A stretch of DNA of 64,000 nucleotides from Rachycentron canadum (lineage: Eukaryota; Chordata; Actinopteri; Carangiformes; Rachycentridae). The position numbers and the translations under genes are program-made. Below the pieces are notes generated by a model that had not been told where the DNA came from, ran no database searches, and saw only the letters and a program-made list of their open reading frames with translations. This document shows, one piece after another, positions 38,114-51,237 of the stretch (position 1 is the first letter of the stretch; every line of letters begins with the position of its first letter). The DNA is taken from positions 1,845,265-1,909,264 of the forward strand of contig CM076654.1 of NCBI GenBank assembly GCA_038496675.1, in the 5' to 3' direction.

Positions 38114-40899
38114 CTGGAACCCAGCACAGGGGCAGAGCAGTTACGAGGGTTTGTTTGTACAACGTTAGCTATAGTGTATATAATGGTGCATTCAGACTAA
38201 ATGCAAAGTTAATTTCCGCTGCGCTTCATTCGTGTAAATCAGTGTTTTTGCTGTGTTTATTCATCAGTTTGAACTTGGACTGATCTCAAGAAATCAAGTC
38301 CTTTTTTTCCCTCTTAATAAGAAAATGTTTGCTCAAGCTAACATTTTCAGGTCATGTGGATGCATCGATTCACGGCACTTTTCCGTTGACTTTGCATTTA
38401 CATTAACATTTCCTCTGAAATTAGCTTCACTTTTGGTCTGAACGCATCACGATGAAAGGTTAGTTAAAGCAGCATTGAGAAATTTTGTCTCAAACATGTC
38501 TCTAAAGTAATTGCTCTCCTCATACAGCAGCTTGCTGAAGTCGAATTCAGTAGCATCTTAAAGCTTTTACACATTTCTCTGCGCTGCATGTCGCTGAATG
38601 TCCATGAGGGTGGTCCAGAGATATTTGGATGACCCCCCGCCCATTTTGAACGAGGCTCAATCTACCAATTAGCTTTTGCCTGATGCCCAGGCTGGTGGAT
38701 CTCAACGACCTGCAGATACCCATAATAACTCCACCTTAAACTAGCAGATGCTAGATATTCCACTTTATAAATGAGCTAGATGCTAACTTTTTCTGCCATT
38801 TGGTACAAAACCTTCCCATTACACAGCACAATTAGATTCAATGTTAATATAAAAAAACATTTCATCTTAATGCAGGTTTAAACTGTGAAAGCTGCCACAG
38901 ATGGAGTATGTTAGCAATTAAACCAAACCACAGATATCCTTTATAATAACAGGTACATTAAAGGGGAGGCCAAATGCAGCATAATTTGACAGTGACTGTA
39001 ATTGTTCATTTTCCAAATATGTTTTGTGTTGCCTTGAAAGATGTGAAGCCACTACCAGCTGGGAGCATTTATTTAAGGCTAAGTGTGTCAAAAGCTTCGA
39101 GTGGGAGTGGATCCATAGCCAACCATTACAGTCAATTTACACTTTTACCTCAAGCACACTTGTGGGTGTCCTAATAAGTGAGGCGGTCTTCCTTTGCCAG
39201 TTCAAAAGAGCATCAATAAAAATAGACCAAGAGAAAAAGATGACTTCATAGACACATTCAGAGAAAATGGGAATGGGTGAACGAAACGATAAGCATCTAT
39301 TTTTACAGAAACCGAAATGTGTCATTAACACTCACGTCATCTAAGGAGCTTTCTCTGCTCTTCAAACATCAGTTTCAAGAGGTTTTGCTTAGATTTGAGT
39401 CAAGCCGTTGTCATAACTGAAATATGAAAACCCCTCCACTCCTCCACCGCCCCCCAACCCACTTTCTGGCTTGGATGGAAAAAGTGGTCACGGTATGATA
39501 AAGGCAGAAAAAACAAACAAACCACCCAAAATGAGTTGATGTGAGTCTTGATTTTGGAAGGTTCCCCTGCGGATCTGCGGCCGCGTGAGCAGCTAGTGAG
39601 CTCATGGTGGGTTAAAAGCCGGATGGTTCTGTGCTGCTCCGTGCCGAGCCAACGTGGGCTGAGCTGAGCTGGGATCTGGGCACAGGGGTGGTTTGCTGTG
39701 TCTGGCTTCCTATGCCTTCTCTTGTGTTTTTAATAGACAGCCTGGTCGGGGCGGTGCTCGACCGCAGCTAGAACACTGTGCTGCCATTTTGGCGATTGGC
39801 CTCAAAAACGCAGTCCCCACAGCTCAGCTCCGTCGGCAATTTCAAAATAGTTCAGCCCCACCAGCTACTTCCCTACCTCCCCCCAGCAAAGAGGGAAACT
39901 GGAGAGAAAAAAAACACCGTCTGTCAGTCGTTATTCTTCCAGGGCCCCCGTCGGACTACGTAGAGGAAGCACCTGTCTCGACCCCTTGATCCTCAATGCT
40001 TTGTGCAGGTGGAAAGCAAATATCTTTCCCTCCCACTCATTTCTTTCTCTTTCTCGATAAGTGCTTCTCTTACACTTGAGTAGACACCCTCTGTTATCTG
40101 GGGTCAATTAAGGCTCATTAAACACTAGCTAATTGGTAAAGAAAGCCCTCAAAAAGCCAACACCAGAGACCGTAGAAGGACGACATGCAACTAAAGGTCT
40201 AATGCCATATTAAACAAACAGGATGTCGTGGGTAAATGCAGAGCTTGTCACCTGGGCCACAAGGACAAGGAAATTAGTTTTTTTAAGTTGTTCCTGGTGG
40301 ACAGCACGATTGGTGGGTTCGATTCCCAGCCCTGGCACCATTCTGTGTGGAGTTTGCATGTTGTCCCTCTGCCTGTGTGGGTTCCCTCTGGGTTCTCTGG
40401 CTTCCTCCCACAGTCCAAAAACATGCATGTTTGGGTTGATTGGTGCCTCTAAAATCGCCTGTGAGTGTGAATGGTGAATGGTGACCAGGGTGTCCAGTGT
40501 TTACTGCGCCCCCGCCCCACGTAAGCTGGGACTGGCACCAGCCCCTGTGACCCTGACGGACAAGCAGTACAGATAATGTTGTTCCTGGTGCAGCAAAAAG
40601 GATTTGAAGAGAGTTTTTTTGACCTACAGCCTCTTTGCTTTCCAGGGGACATTTTTACTGCCATGCAACAGGTGAACTGATCTCATTAGCCGGACCATTT
40701 GTCTCCCTGGGGCTTAAAAACAAAGCAGAACAACAACACTAACACACACACAGAAAGACATAAACCTACCAAGGGGTCCACATTCAGCATCTTTTTGTCC
40801 CTCTTGTTCTTGAAGAGGAGGCCGTTAGGGTTGTCATACATCACCTCAAAGTTGGGGCTGTGGTTGGACGTGGACACCTGCGTCTTCCAGTTGTAGTAG
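38021..40899 (-). CDS. cfap299: cfap299 (C4orf22), 3' part only: last two coding exons
   Basis: Cilia- and flagella-associated protein 299, a conserved small protein linked to ciliated cells and spermatogenesis. Exact biochemistry is unknown. The two exons join in phase 0 to give the last 73 residues: YYNWKTQVSTSNHSPNFEVM, YDNPNGLLFKNKRDKKMLNV, then DPL-SGPGEDSNR and LYIHVVIYDHNTRTV. These match the conserved C-terminal part of vertebrate CFAP299 (SPNY-V-DNPEGLLF-KRDRK-LNVDP and TQVVIFDH motifs). The N-terminal two thirds are not in the window, so the gene continues beyond 64000 or into the second gap. In human it is also the next gene after BMP3. Confidence 0.9.
38114..40769 (-). other. cfap299: cfap299 last intron
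   Basis: Contains one SINE-like copy near its 5' end (40296-40580). The rest, including a moderately GC-rich part at 39540-39980, has no recognised feature. Confidence 0.75.
40296..40580 (+). mobile_element. tRNA-headed SINE-like repeat (forward)
   Basis: The head carries GGTTCGATTCCCAGCCCTGG. The body has GAGTTTGCATGTTGTCCC, CTTCCTCCCACAGTCCAAAA and ACATGCATGTTTGGGTTGAT, and the tail TGTGACCCTGACGGACAAGC. Same family as 6571-6770 and 53528-53821. The 84-codon ORF here is an artefact of this repeat. Confidence 0.78.
40770..40899 (-). CDS. cfap299: cfap299 penultimate coding exon
   Basis: 130 nt. The acceptor tccacag on the minus strand is followed by C, completing a split codon, then 43 codons from YYNWKTQVS to LNVDPL. 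The donor is TTG|gtaggt at 40764-40769. The upstream exon must end with 2 nt of a codon and is not found in the window. Confidence 0.9.
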
Positions 40900-41740
40900 C
40901 TGTGGAAAAAATAAGGTAACAGTAATGACTGGATGACTACAGTGACGGCAGTTTTTTGAGGGTTTACTGCTGCATTAGTGTGCTCCTTCAGTAATGATCG
41001 ACTGGGAGGAATTATTTGGAAAGATTACATGTAGCTGTCTTGAAAACTACTGGAAGCCACCACGTTGTTTTTATGTTGCACAGCCATTTGGTTTATTTTT
41101 GCTCTTTTGGGCCCAGGCAGACGTTGCATAAGAGAGACACATTTGAAACCCATGTATTTCAATGAAAGGATGCAACCCATAGAATTCAGGCAGGGTGGAG
41201 GAGTGCTGCGGCGTGGTTTTATTTTATTTATTTTTTTTGTTGTCAAATAAAAATGGTTGAAAATAGGTCAGCCTTAGATGAGAAACCAAGAAAACCAATC
41301 TGTATTGTTGCTTACTTCGCATTCTGTCTCTCCTCCCACCCTGGGTGTTGCGATGCACCTAGTGTCTTCAGCTCCTGATGTTTCACTGTCTAAACAGGGC
41401 CTTAAATACGCAGCGTGGAGACATACAACCCCACTTCCAGACATTTGTGGCTGACACGCTCCAAACGCCCAGCAAGTCAAAACAGCTAACAGTCACTGCC
41501 CTTCACTGGAGATTTAAAAGCATCAAGAGTTTTCTTTTATGTTGGACTGTGATTGTCTCATCGCATCACTGCAACACAACACACAGGGAAAAGATAGGTG
41601 TGGCTCTATTCTCCTTTCATAAGTGAAATGCAAGTCAAGGTGGCTGAACTTTGCAAGGTACGCACGCTTTCTTGGATTTCAAATTAGGCTCGATGACACT
41701 TGTGTTTCAGCTCCAAATGTTTGCACACAGCATAATAATC

Positions 41741-41802
41741 CAGCCATCCATCTATTAACTGCACTGCTAGGCCCTGGAGCCAATCCCAGCCAACATTAGG
41801 TA
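41741..41802 (-). mobile_element. 3'-end fragment of the SINE-like family (reverse)
   Basis: On the minus strand it reads GGCTGGGATTGGCTCCAGG and ends in an ATGGATGG tail, as in the other copies. Only the last 60 bp remain. Confidence 0.55.
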
Positions 41803-42350
41803 ATGTATGAAGTCCTGAGTCATGGCTAGAAAGTGTTTTGTGAGGTCACACTAACCTTGACTTTTGACCAACAGAATCAAATCAGTTCATCCCTAGTGGA
41901 CATTTAAGCCAAATGTGAAGGGATTCCCTTCAGGAGTTTCCAAGATATTATGTTCACAAGGTCAAAAAGATGTTCATGTGAAGAAATTTCATTGAGGCGT
42001 TACTGAGATATTATAGACGGAAAAATCGAAACCATCACGCTCCGACGCAGAGGCTTAAAAACACTGAAATAACTGATGCTCAGTACAAGTGCTGTGTGCT
42101 ACCTGACCATGTGGCATCCTGTTACTTTGGATCATTTTCCTTTACAATCCCACACAGCAGGAGGCTTTGAAACAACACATGAGCGCCACATTGAGGTCAT
42201 GACTCAGCATGTTTCACAGAGGGGAGAAAACTTCATGGATTACAGAGCCACAGTCACCATATCGATATTCAACAGCAGGTTAAATAAAAGACCTTTGCTT
42301 TGCAGAAGAGAAAGGAAAACAACCTGCAGCGTTATGTATCTTTTTGCAAC

Positions 42351-42371
42351 AGAGAGAGAGAGAGAGAGAGA
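42351..42371. repeat. (GA)n microsatellite
   Basis: About ten GA units. Low complexity. Confidence 0.93.
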
Positions 42372-43215
42372 AGGTACAAGTCTGTTTCCAATTTGATCTT
42401 GAGGGCGCCGTGTTGGAGTTCGCCAAGCCCGGCATTAAAGTAAAGCTGTGGGTAATAAGCAATTGAAACCAAAGAAAGGGTTGAATTCCAAAATAAATGG
42501 CCGATTAATTTACAGCATCCGATTGGATCCTGCTCTGCTTTTAGGTTTTCTGTTATTTTTGACACAGCAGAGCAACAGTGTGCAAGTTTGTGATGGAGTC
42601 AAAGGGACACGTTTAAAGAATCAATTTGTGGATGGGATTTATTAACATTTAACTTTGATAGTGCACCGATCAAGTACAGATTCCTCAACATATTTCCAAA
42701 TGCCAAATGTTCACTGAACAAAAATAAAAAGATCCATATTAATTTGACATTTTCTATCCATAAATTTGGCAGAGCTTCTCTTTGCGTTGATGTGAATCAG
42801 GACGGGGCTGGTTGGGAATTAAAAACATCTCATTATGGTCGTGTTGAATAGTGCATTGTTCCCGTGTTAAGGTTGAATTCAGCACAACCTTTTAGCTGAG
42901 AAGGGCCAAGCGTGGAAATGAGAAAACCAAAGACACAAGTCTCAAAAATTGGTTTAACGTTGTTAAAACAAAAAAAAAAAAAAAAAAAAAAATCTAAATG
43001 AAGTGAGGCCAGATTCAACTTTAGTGCTCCGTCTGTTTTTAATTCATCAGATTCATTTGAAACATCTTTACGTACCAAACCACTTCTTCTCTGCACTGTA
43101 CAAATTTTTATTGTTAATTTATTGTTGAAATGTGATATATACTATGATACCTTGTTTTTGAAAAGTGTTGTACAAACACATTAATTTTATTATTACACTA
43201 TGACATGTTTGAAAT

Positions 43216-43699
43216 TTAAATGTCCCATATTTTCTACTTCTCTGTTTTATCTGAAGTGTTGATATCCGTATATATTTGTGGTTTTATCTCAGTGTAGTTT
43301 TACATCTCCTCTCTCTAGCTGCTCTCTGGAGCTCAGTCAGCCAATCAGAAGAGAGAATCTGATCCTCCCTTCTGATTGGCTGACTGTTTTCTGAGTGATC
43401 CGATAAAAATATAGCAGATTTCACACTCAGAGAAACCATACTGCAAGGTTGAACGGTGGGTCTGGATAGGCCAAGCATGGGGCATGGCTGAAAGTGGCCA
43501 CTGTTTTGTTGTGACATCACAAAGTTCCATTAGTCCTGACGGCTGGTTTTAAGGCTCAGTTTCTGAAAACAGGCTGTGAGCATTTCTCTGTGACTGAGAC
43601 CTTTGATACTTTCACTGTATTAATATAGAACCTGGACCTGCTTTATAATCAAAGACCACATGGAGGTCTGTCTACCTTAATAAAATAAGGGCCCTTTAA
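43216..43699 (+). mobile_element. MITE family B, copy 2
   Basis: Begins TTAAATGTCCCATATT and ends GGGCCCTTTAA, a decayed terminal inverted repeat. The internal hairpin at 43336-43384 with CCAAT/ATTGG is retained. It also has the block ATTAATATAGAACCTGGACC and AAAGACCACATGGAGGTCTG, seen again at 47.98 kb and 63.5 kb. Confidence 0.75.
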
Positions 43700-44639
43700 A
43701 AAAACAAAAAAGGTCCGGCAATGTTTTTATTTATCTTGGCCATTTTATGCCTTCATTAGTGGGTAAGTAAATATAGAAAGACGGGAAATGGGACAGAGAA
43801 GGGAAATGACATGGCCTTAAACACCAACTGACAAAACCAATAATCAATAACACAACTGTGGTAACAGTCTTGAATGTTGCTATAGCAAGTGCTAAGTGTC
43901 TTATGGAGATGTACCGCCCGGGCTGTAGTATAACACTACTCCACATGTCACACGCTGAGGCAGTAAAGGTTGCTTTGGCCGGCAGTGACTATTCCCCAGA
44001 AGTCGTTTGTGGTCCAAGAACAAAGTTGGACCTCAGGGAGGAAGCTTGGTGTAAATTTGGGAAGAGGTCCGTTGTGTTTGTGGGGGAGGGGGGTGACTCC
44101 CTGATCTAAAGCTGCAGCAACAAGTTGTAAATGGGACCATAACGTAGTGGAGTGGTGCCAACCTGCTGCAGGTTATGTGCTTTATTGGGGGAAGATATAA
44201 AGAATTAATGAGCCAAACTGTGTAAAATAAATCTCAGAACTTACATTCATATTGTAAGACCTCTGCAGTCTTGGAGATACTTTGGCTCTGAGGCTGGTGT
44301 TGGGATGTTTTCTGCAGGATCTGTTTTAGAGGTAATCTCTGGTGACACACAAAACCTGTTTGCAAATATCCATTTGCATTTGGGCTGTGAAAATATTTTC
44401 TGACTGCAACATATTAGGCATGCTAACTACAAATTACAAGCAAACGTATAGTTCAAGCAACATAAAGTCTAACCCATGTGGCCTTTCCAAAACCCACAGA
44501 CCCCTACTATGCAACTTTTGGAAATGTAAATACTTATTTTTCTGCAGATTGGAATATGAAAAGGCCCAGGTACTCCAGCCAATAGAGAGTGGCTGACTTT
44601 ACTGCCTGCTGCATGGTTTTCCTGGATTGGCCTCTTGTC

Positions 44640-45020
44640 ATGTTCTCATAGAGTTTCTCTGAAATAGGGGGAAGGATCCATCTCTGTGCCAGCCTCTGGG
44701 GGCCTGCACCAAGGATTTCAGCCCAGATCCATGATTCCTGAAGGTGGATTTTCTCCAGAGACTCAGAGTAGAGCAACTGCTCCTTCACGTAAAAAGAAAC
44801 CAGTTGAGGTAGTTCGGGCATCTGATCACCTCCTCTGGAGGCTTTCCGGGCACGTCCACCTGGCAAGAGACCTCGGGGTAGACCCAGAACTCAATGGAGA
44901 GAGAGAAAGAGAGAAAGAGAGAAAGCGTTGCTGCAGAGAGGGAAGTCTTGAATTCCCTGCTCAGTCTGCCGCCACCTCAAGCCGACCCCAGATAATTGGA
45001 AGAAAAGGGATGGATGAGAT
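44640..45020 (+). mobile_element. Degenerate LINE 3' end (L2/Rex-like clade, uncertain)
   Basis: Blocks such as AACCAGTTGAGGTAGTTCGG, CATCTGATCACCTCCTCTGG and CGGGCACGTCCACCTGGCAA, ending in a GGATGGATGAG tail, match the C-terminal and 3' end of a common fish non-LTR element (protein pattern QLRWFGHL-RMPPGR-RARP). The frame is broken, and a GAGAGAAA tract replaces part of it. Not functional. Confidence 0.6.
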
Positions 45021-47564
45021 TGTCGTGTGGTTTTTGCTGTTTAAACAGTAAATATTAATAATAATGAATGCAGCTCTGTGAAGTAGTCTGTTTTGTTTTA
45101 TGTTAAATTCAGTGTCTCCTCTTTATTTTGTATTTTCACTCTTCGGTATAAAAAAACAAAAAACAAAAAAAAAACAAAACACATGCATGGTCAAAATAAT
45201 GTGTGAGGCCGTGCAGGTTTAACTCCTTCGAAAACTCCTTTGTTCAAAAGCCACGTGTTATTAAAAACGCACTTTCCTGGCATTTTCACATACAAGTATC
45301 CTGTGAACCGCAAGTGACACCTTCCCGCCACCAACTTGCAGCGTGCTCATGTATCATGTGACACTAGTGATGTGAAATTCATGGAGCCTGTGCAGCAGCA
45401 CTAGCTTTTAAATTAATTAATTTGCGAAGTGGAACTGAAAATCTTACGGACGTGTTCAAACAATAGACTAAAACAATGTGTGCTTCAAAACTTTTACAAA
45501 ACATCCAATTAATTTCAAACCATTTCCAGGCCTGGAAAACAGTTTTTCTAATTTCATAAATTTTCTAGGAATTTCAAGACCGTGGGAATCCCGGTCCAGA
45601 CTGGCAGTCAGGACTGCTGTTTTTACTTTGCTTTTATTTGTCGTATCTTGGTTTCAACTCTTTGGTTCGATTTTATTCTTGTCGCACCTTGTGACGAGAG
45701 TCTGTGGAAAGGGAAAACTTTGCACTGTATATTTCCTTGTGCTACTTTCAAATACAATGACTTTCAGAACATGTGACACCGGATAAAATCTGATGTCTCA
45801 GATCATCGGTCAACCACCTCCTGCCAGCTGTCAGAGTAATGGTCCTCTCCAGGAAACACGCCTCCGAACAGTGCACACACTGTGTGGGGAAATACACTGA
45901 TGCATAAAATTATAAGGTATGATAGGACGGGAGGTCTGGCTTTTTTTTCCTTTTTCAGAGCTGAGTAAAGCAGGTTGAGAATAGACTGCTGCAATGCCCC
46001 AATTATGAAATACAAATTGAGGTTTTTTCCCTTAAAATTATATTGTCTGAGACCTGCTTTCAGACATCTGCATACTTCTTCTCTTTGTAAATTAGATCTG
46101 ACAGTGTTTCAATGACTATTTATACCGAGATGCCATACAACAATTAACATTTTTTTGGTCAACCACTTTTATTCCATGGTGAACCGCTTACTTTTGCTGG
46201 AGAAATGCGACAGATGTGAGATATTTTAACACCGAACATGAAAAAGACTGATGGAAAAAAAAAAAAAAAAAAGAGAAATTTTTTGATGAAATGCCGAGAA
46301 TTTTGCTCATACGTTACTTGGATGTGTTTATTGGCTCCACCTCCTGCGCTGTCCCTTATGAACTGTCACCGGGGGCGACTGACTGCACGGTCGGCGCACA
46401 TTTGGTCACAAAGAAAGCTCCTGCAGCTGGATGGCACCACACCCAGACACATGGACCAGTAAAAGTGTGAGAACCTGGATTTGGTGGAAACAATGACGGT
46501 GCTCCCAGCACCGGTTCCTGGTTCCCTATGCATTTACCATGGCTATTTGACACGTGCACTGTGTCCTTTCACTTTCCACAGTTACCGTGCTTAGCTCTAT
46601 TGTTATCTCCAGGCGGTCATTTTCCAGGGTAATGTCAACAGTCTCATTATAGGGCTCAGAGGAGCTGGACTCTCTGCACTGGACGATATATATCATAAAA
46701 GAGCAAATACCATTCTGTAGAGGCTGAAGACTAAAAGCCCAGTAACTGTTTCTGAAGTTAATGTTTCCAGTATAAATCATGAAAAGGCCTCCTTGGTGTT
46801 GAGAGGCAGAGTGTGATGGGTTGAATTTGCTTTTAAGCCTTGTGGGGGAGTTGTGAGCCTGATTCACTGGCAAATCACAGATGGTTGAAAACCCTGTTAA
46901 CAAACTTACATACACCTTTCTTTCATTTGCCTGTTAGTTCTGGTTTCATCTGGGAACATCGTGATATTAAAACACAAATGAAGTGTGTCTGTCGTCATGG
47001 GTTTTGAACACTGGTCACTTCTGATCTTTCTGTCATTATGCCTTTTGTTGTTTAATGAAAACTACTGATGGAAAAAATGAGGGAAATCAGATAAAAATAC
47101 ATAATAGTTGAAAAGTATTGACTGAATATCAGATTAAAAATAATGAACAGTACAAAAATCTCATGGGAAATCAGGCTCCAGGAAAAAAAGGACTCTTTCT
47201 CTCCCCTTTTGATTCCAGAAGACGTTGGAAACATTTTCTGAGCTCTAGAGCCGAAACGATGTGTTGATGTTACGATATATGTCAGTTAACTGTTTCATTG
47301 GGAATCAGGCAGAAATACCAAACATTCTCTGGTTCCAGCTTCTTAAATGTGAAGATTTGTTGTTAAATCATTTCAAACCAAACAACTTTGGCTTTTAGAC
47401 TGTCAACCATAACTGACAGATTAACCAATAATAAAAGTAAAGACCTACAAGAAGTTCTTGTTTATTGTAAAATGCAGCCATTAGTTTCTGCAGCAAAAAA
47501 CAAAGGGACATAAAATCAATGGGTTAAAAGCTGTAAAATGGACACAAACTGAAGACGCCAACTT

Positions 47565-48040
47565 TTAAAGGTCCATATTTATCACTTTCATCTGAAGCAT
47601 TTATATCCACAAGAAGATATATATATTTGTGGTCTTAAGAACCAAAAAACATCTCAGTGTAGTTTTACATCTCAGCTTCTCAACAACAGGTCAGTCAGCC
47701 AATCAGAAGAGAGGACCTGAGCCTCTCTTCTGATTGGCTGTTTTCTGAGTGATCCAATAAAACATATGGAAGATTTCAGGTAAACACTCAGAGTAACCAA
47801 ATCCTGTAAGGTTTGATGGTGGGTCTGGGTCGACCAAGCTTGGGGCATGGCTGAAGGCAGTCACTACTTTGTGTGACATCACAAAGTTCCAGAAGTCCTA
47901 ACGTCTGGTTTTCAGGCTCAGTTTCTGAATACAGTCTGTGAGCATTTCTCTGTGACTGAGACCTTTGACACTTTCTCAGTATTAATATAGAACCTAGACT
48001 GGAGACTGGAGGTCTACCATTAGACCATATGGACCTTTAA
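47565..48040 (+). mobile_element. MITE family B, copy 3
   Basis: Begins TTAAAGGTCCATATTT and ends TATGGACCTTTAA. The internal CCAAT hairpin spans 47694-47740. The right terminus is the first unit of the adjoining 30-bp tandem array. Confidence 0.8.
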
Positions 48041-48370
48041 CATCTACCTTTAGACCGTATGGACCTTTAACATCTACCATTAGACCGTATGGACCTTTAA
48101 CATCTACCATTAGACCTTATGGACCTTTAACGTCGACTATTAGACCGTATGGACCTTTAACGTCTACCATTAGACCGTATGGACCTTTAACGTCGACCTT
48201 TAGACCGTATGGACCTTTAACGTCTACCTTTAGACTGTATGGACCTTTAACATCCACCTTTAGACCGTATGGACCTTTAACATCTACCATTAGACCGTAT
48301 GGACCTTTAACGTCTACCTTTAGACCGTATGGACCTTTAACGTCTACCTTTAGACCGTATGGACCTTTAA
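48011..48370. repeat. Minisatellite, 12 units of exactly 30 bp
   Basis: Twelve head-to-tail 30-bp units. Each ends in TATGGACCTTTAA, the family B terminus, and begins with a variable CATCTACCTTTAGACC-type half. Variants include CGTCGACC, which makes some units contain a SalI site. There are no spacers, so it is not a CRISPR array. A two-unit version is at 63567-63625. Confidence 0.95.
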
Positions 48371-48515
48371 CATAAATAGATAGTTAAGCTAAATTCATTC
48401 AAGTTCATTGTTATACGTTAAGGCCAATGTGTGGGGTTGTTCTTTATTTTTATGTTAACAAAGATGACAACACATACTCACATCATAATTTTACGTATTT
48501 CATTATGCAGTGATA
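48371..48515 (+). repeat. Repeat flank shared with 63622-63790
   Basis: Starts CATAAATAGATAGTTAAGCT and has GTTATACGTTAAGGCCAATG, then a TTTATTTTTATGT block and ACACATACTCACATCA. The same blocks follow the short array at 63.6 kb, so the larger unit MITE + array + flank is itself repeated. Confidence 0.75.
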
Positions 48516-51237
48516 CAAATGAGTATTATCCTGTATTTAATTTGACTGGAGCTCAGGAGGCTAATAGAGATGTCAGGGGTCAACCTCTGTTTGTTAAAGG
48601 AGTCCCAAAAAATACAGGCGACCAGCCCAATATCTTCACTCATATTCAAAGAATGCTGACTGAAGACAGCTTATCAGTCCACTATGATAACACACTGACA
48701 AAGGTTTATGGTCACAGATAAGAGATTGTGTGGTTGTACAGTCCTTTGTTTTAAATGTGAGACGTCCCACCATCATCTCAGATGTTGGACATTAATTACA
48801 TGGACAAGAGCAGCCAATCAAACTTGGCAGGAGGTGTTGGAGGTAGTGCTCGTGGAACATTGAGTTAATCTATCAAACACAGTCCAAACAGTATCAGCAC
48901 TCAGACCAAACAGTCCGACTGGATTTAACCCCCAAGGATCCAGCTAATAAAAGTACGTGCGCACCAGGTGTGAAGATCAACAACACACGATAAACATTTG
49001 GCAAACTGCGACAGAATATCCCCGTCGACCGCCATTAAAACTCGGACACAATGCGCCAGGCAGAGCCGCCAAATCACCTTCGGTGCTGGAACAGTTTCTC
49101 TTTTGTATTAAAAGTTAATAAAATAGGACAGCAGTGCAAATATTTTCACAGCAGAGAACGAAGCCAGGCACACAGGTGCGTTGCAGAGGCCGAGCGTGGA
49201 GGCAATATGGTTTTGGCTTTGGAGGAGGCATGCGCTGTGCTTCGGCCGAGCAGATCCTTCAAGTTCAATGATTCAGCCGGTTGCCAAATGCACGCGGGGT
49301 AGAGTGAGAGTGCAGGAAAAAGCTGTGTATGATCCAGCTTCGCAAAAAAGATGTTTTAATTTGCAAAGTTAGTGGAATAATAAAGGCCTGGTGTTGCTTC
49401 CTTCAAATAAAACGTGTATTTGTTTTGTGCGTATAAAAAAAACAACTATAGAATTTACTTTTTTACAGTTTGGATACAGTAAAATGGGCAAAGCTTTTGT
49501 GAACTGTCACATTTTAAAGAGGTAAAGAATCAATTAGGACTACCATACATGTGAGATGTTGGCCAGGCCTCTTAAAAGTCTTCACTAAACACAGGGACTG
49601 GAAGAGGGAGAGATACAAAGAGGAAGGAGTGGAGCAGCCAGAGCGCATAAACAGATGGTCACTTTGCTGGGGAACATTAAATAGACATCAGAGATGCTGT
49701 AGACACATCTGGAGTGGCAGGAAGTTGGGTACATGGAGCTGCAGATCTGTGGGATAATTAGATGAGGGTCAGGACTTTAGTGTGTGTGCATTTTTGTGTG
49801 TGTGTGTGTGTGTCTACATCGGAAGCTCGCAGTAAAAAGTAATGGAGGCAGAAATGTAATGATTTAACCTTTAAATAAAGATGATATTGTATATTTTAAA
49901 GTTTAAAGTTTTTTCAGTCAGATTTTGGTAAAATTTAATAAACCCACATTAAGTCTTTTCTGTTTTTTCATGTCTTTGTGTTTTTCCTCATAAAGTTGTT
50001 CATTTTTAAAAATCTTCCCAAGTCTCCACATATTCAGACTCAGCTCAACCTCATTATTATATCTGTGACTCAGTAAAGACTCTGTTCACTGTAATAGGGG
50101 ATAGTAGCTCAGAGAACAAGAGGAAACTAAAAATGGACATTGAATTTTTCCTCATTTTCTAGATAAAACACTGTAAACCATAATAAAAGAAAACTTCAAC
50201 ACAGAAAGTCACACATGTGTTTGGCTACAAGCAGCTGACAGCTAGGCCTCTGAAGGAGACACTCTGATTGGCTGTGACATCACCCACTGGAGCCAATAGG
50301 AGTGTCCCATGGAGAGACGTGACTCTAGACGTCACTATCAAAGATGGAGGATGAGAATGGATGGATAAACACACTGAAGTAGCATAGTATAGCATAGTAA
50401 CTGCATCCATTCATGTTTCATCAGTTATCATCACTTAGCATCAGTTTGTATGAAGGTTTGTCATGAAAAGAGCATTTTTAAAGAATATTTTTAATAACAT
50501 TACTTCTGTTGTTGTGTGGTTTTGTGATATTAACTGGTTCCTACATGTAAACTTATTACAAAATCCTGTGCCTGATTCCCGATGGCACTGATGAATGATT
50601 TTTTTTTCTACTTTAGCCAGGTTTCCCAGGAGGTCAGAGGCTTACAACATACGCCTTTACAAATGATGTTTATACGACCCACCCACCCACCCGGTGTGCC
50701 TGCTAAAATAAATCAAGCCCGGCTTTGGGCTGATTTTTGCTGCTTGCTGCTCTTATAGAGTTAGTGTGAATGCAAAGATCCTGGAAGTGACTGAGAAAAA
50801 AAAAAAAAAAGAGATGACAAACAGCTCAATGAGCCATTTTCTTTGAGGTCCATTAATGAAAAAGTCAAAATAAACAGTCTCAGAAAAAAAAGCTCTATTT
50901 CTTATTTTTGCAATTGATGTAAAATTTAAATTTTTGCTTCCATAATTTCACGTTTTAAGTTGGATCTGACAGTTGAGGAAGGAAATAACAGAGAAAAAAC
51001 TTTACAAGTGTTTAAAAAATTGTAAAATGTGGTGCAGATGCTCTTGATCATAGAAGAGGTGAACTTAAAGGAGAGAGTCCTCAGCATCCAAAGAAAAAAA
51101 CTGGAAAGTAAGGAGAAGAGCGACGCTTTCCATTTTACGTAATCAATATTTTCTCCAAACACCTCAAACCAATTCTTCTTCTTCTGGTCTTTTGAATTCA
51201 CACACTTTGCTCCAGGGAGATTCTCTGCGACTGCTCT

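Noticed and set aside
40223..40477. 84-codon ORF rich in Cys, Ser and Leu
   Set aside because: Lies in the SINE-like repeat; related copies elsewhere have different frames.
46526..46915. 129-codon minus-strand ORF as a cfap299 exon
   Set aside because: Sequence does not resemble the expected cfap299 upstream segment and has no fitting splice phase.
48011..48370. CRISPR-like regular array
   Set aside because: Units are 30 bp head to tail with no spacers, in a vertebrate genome; it is a minisatellite.
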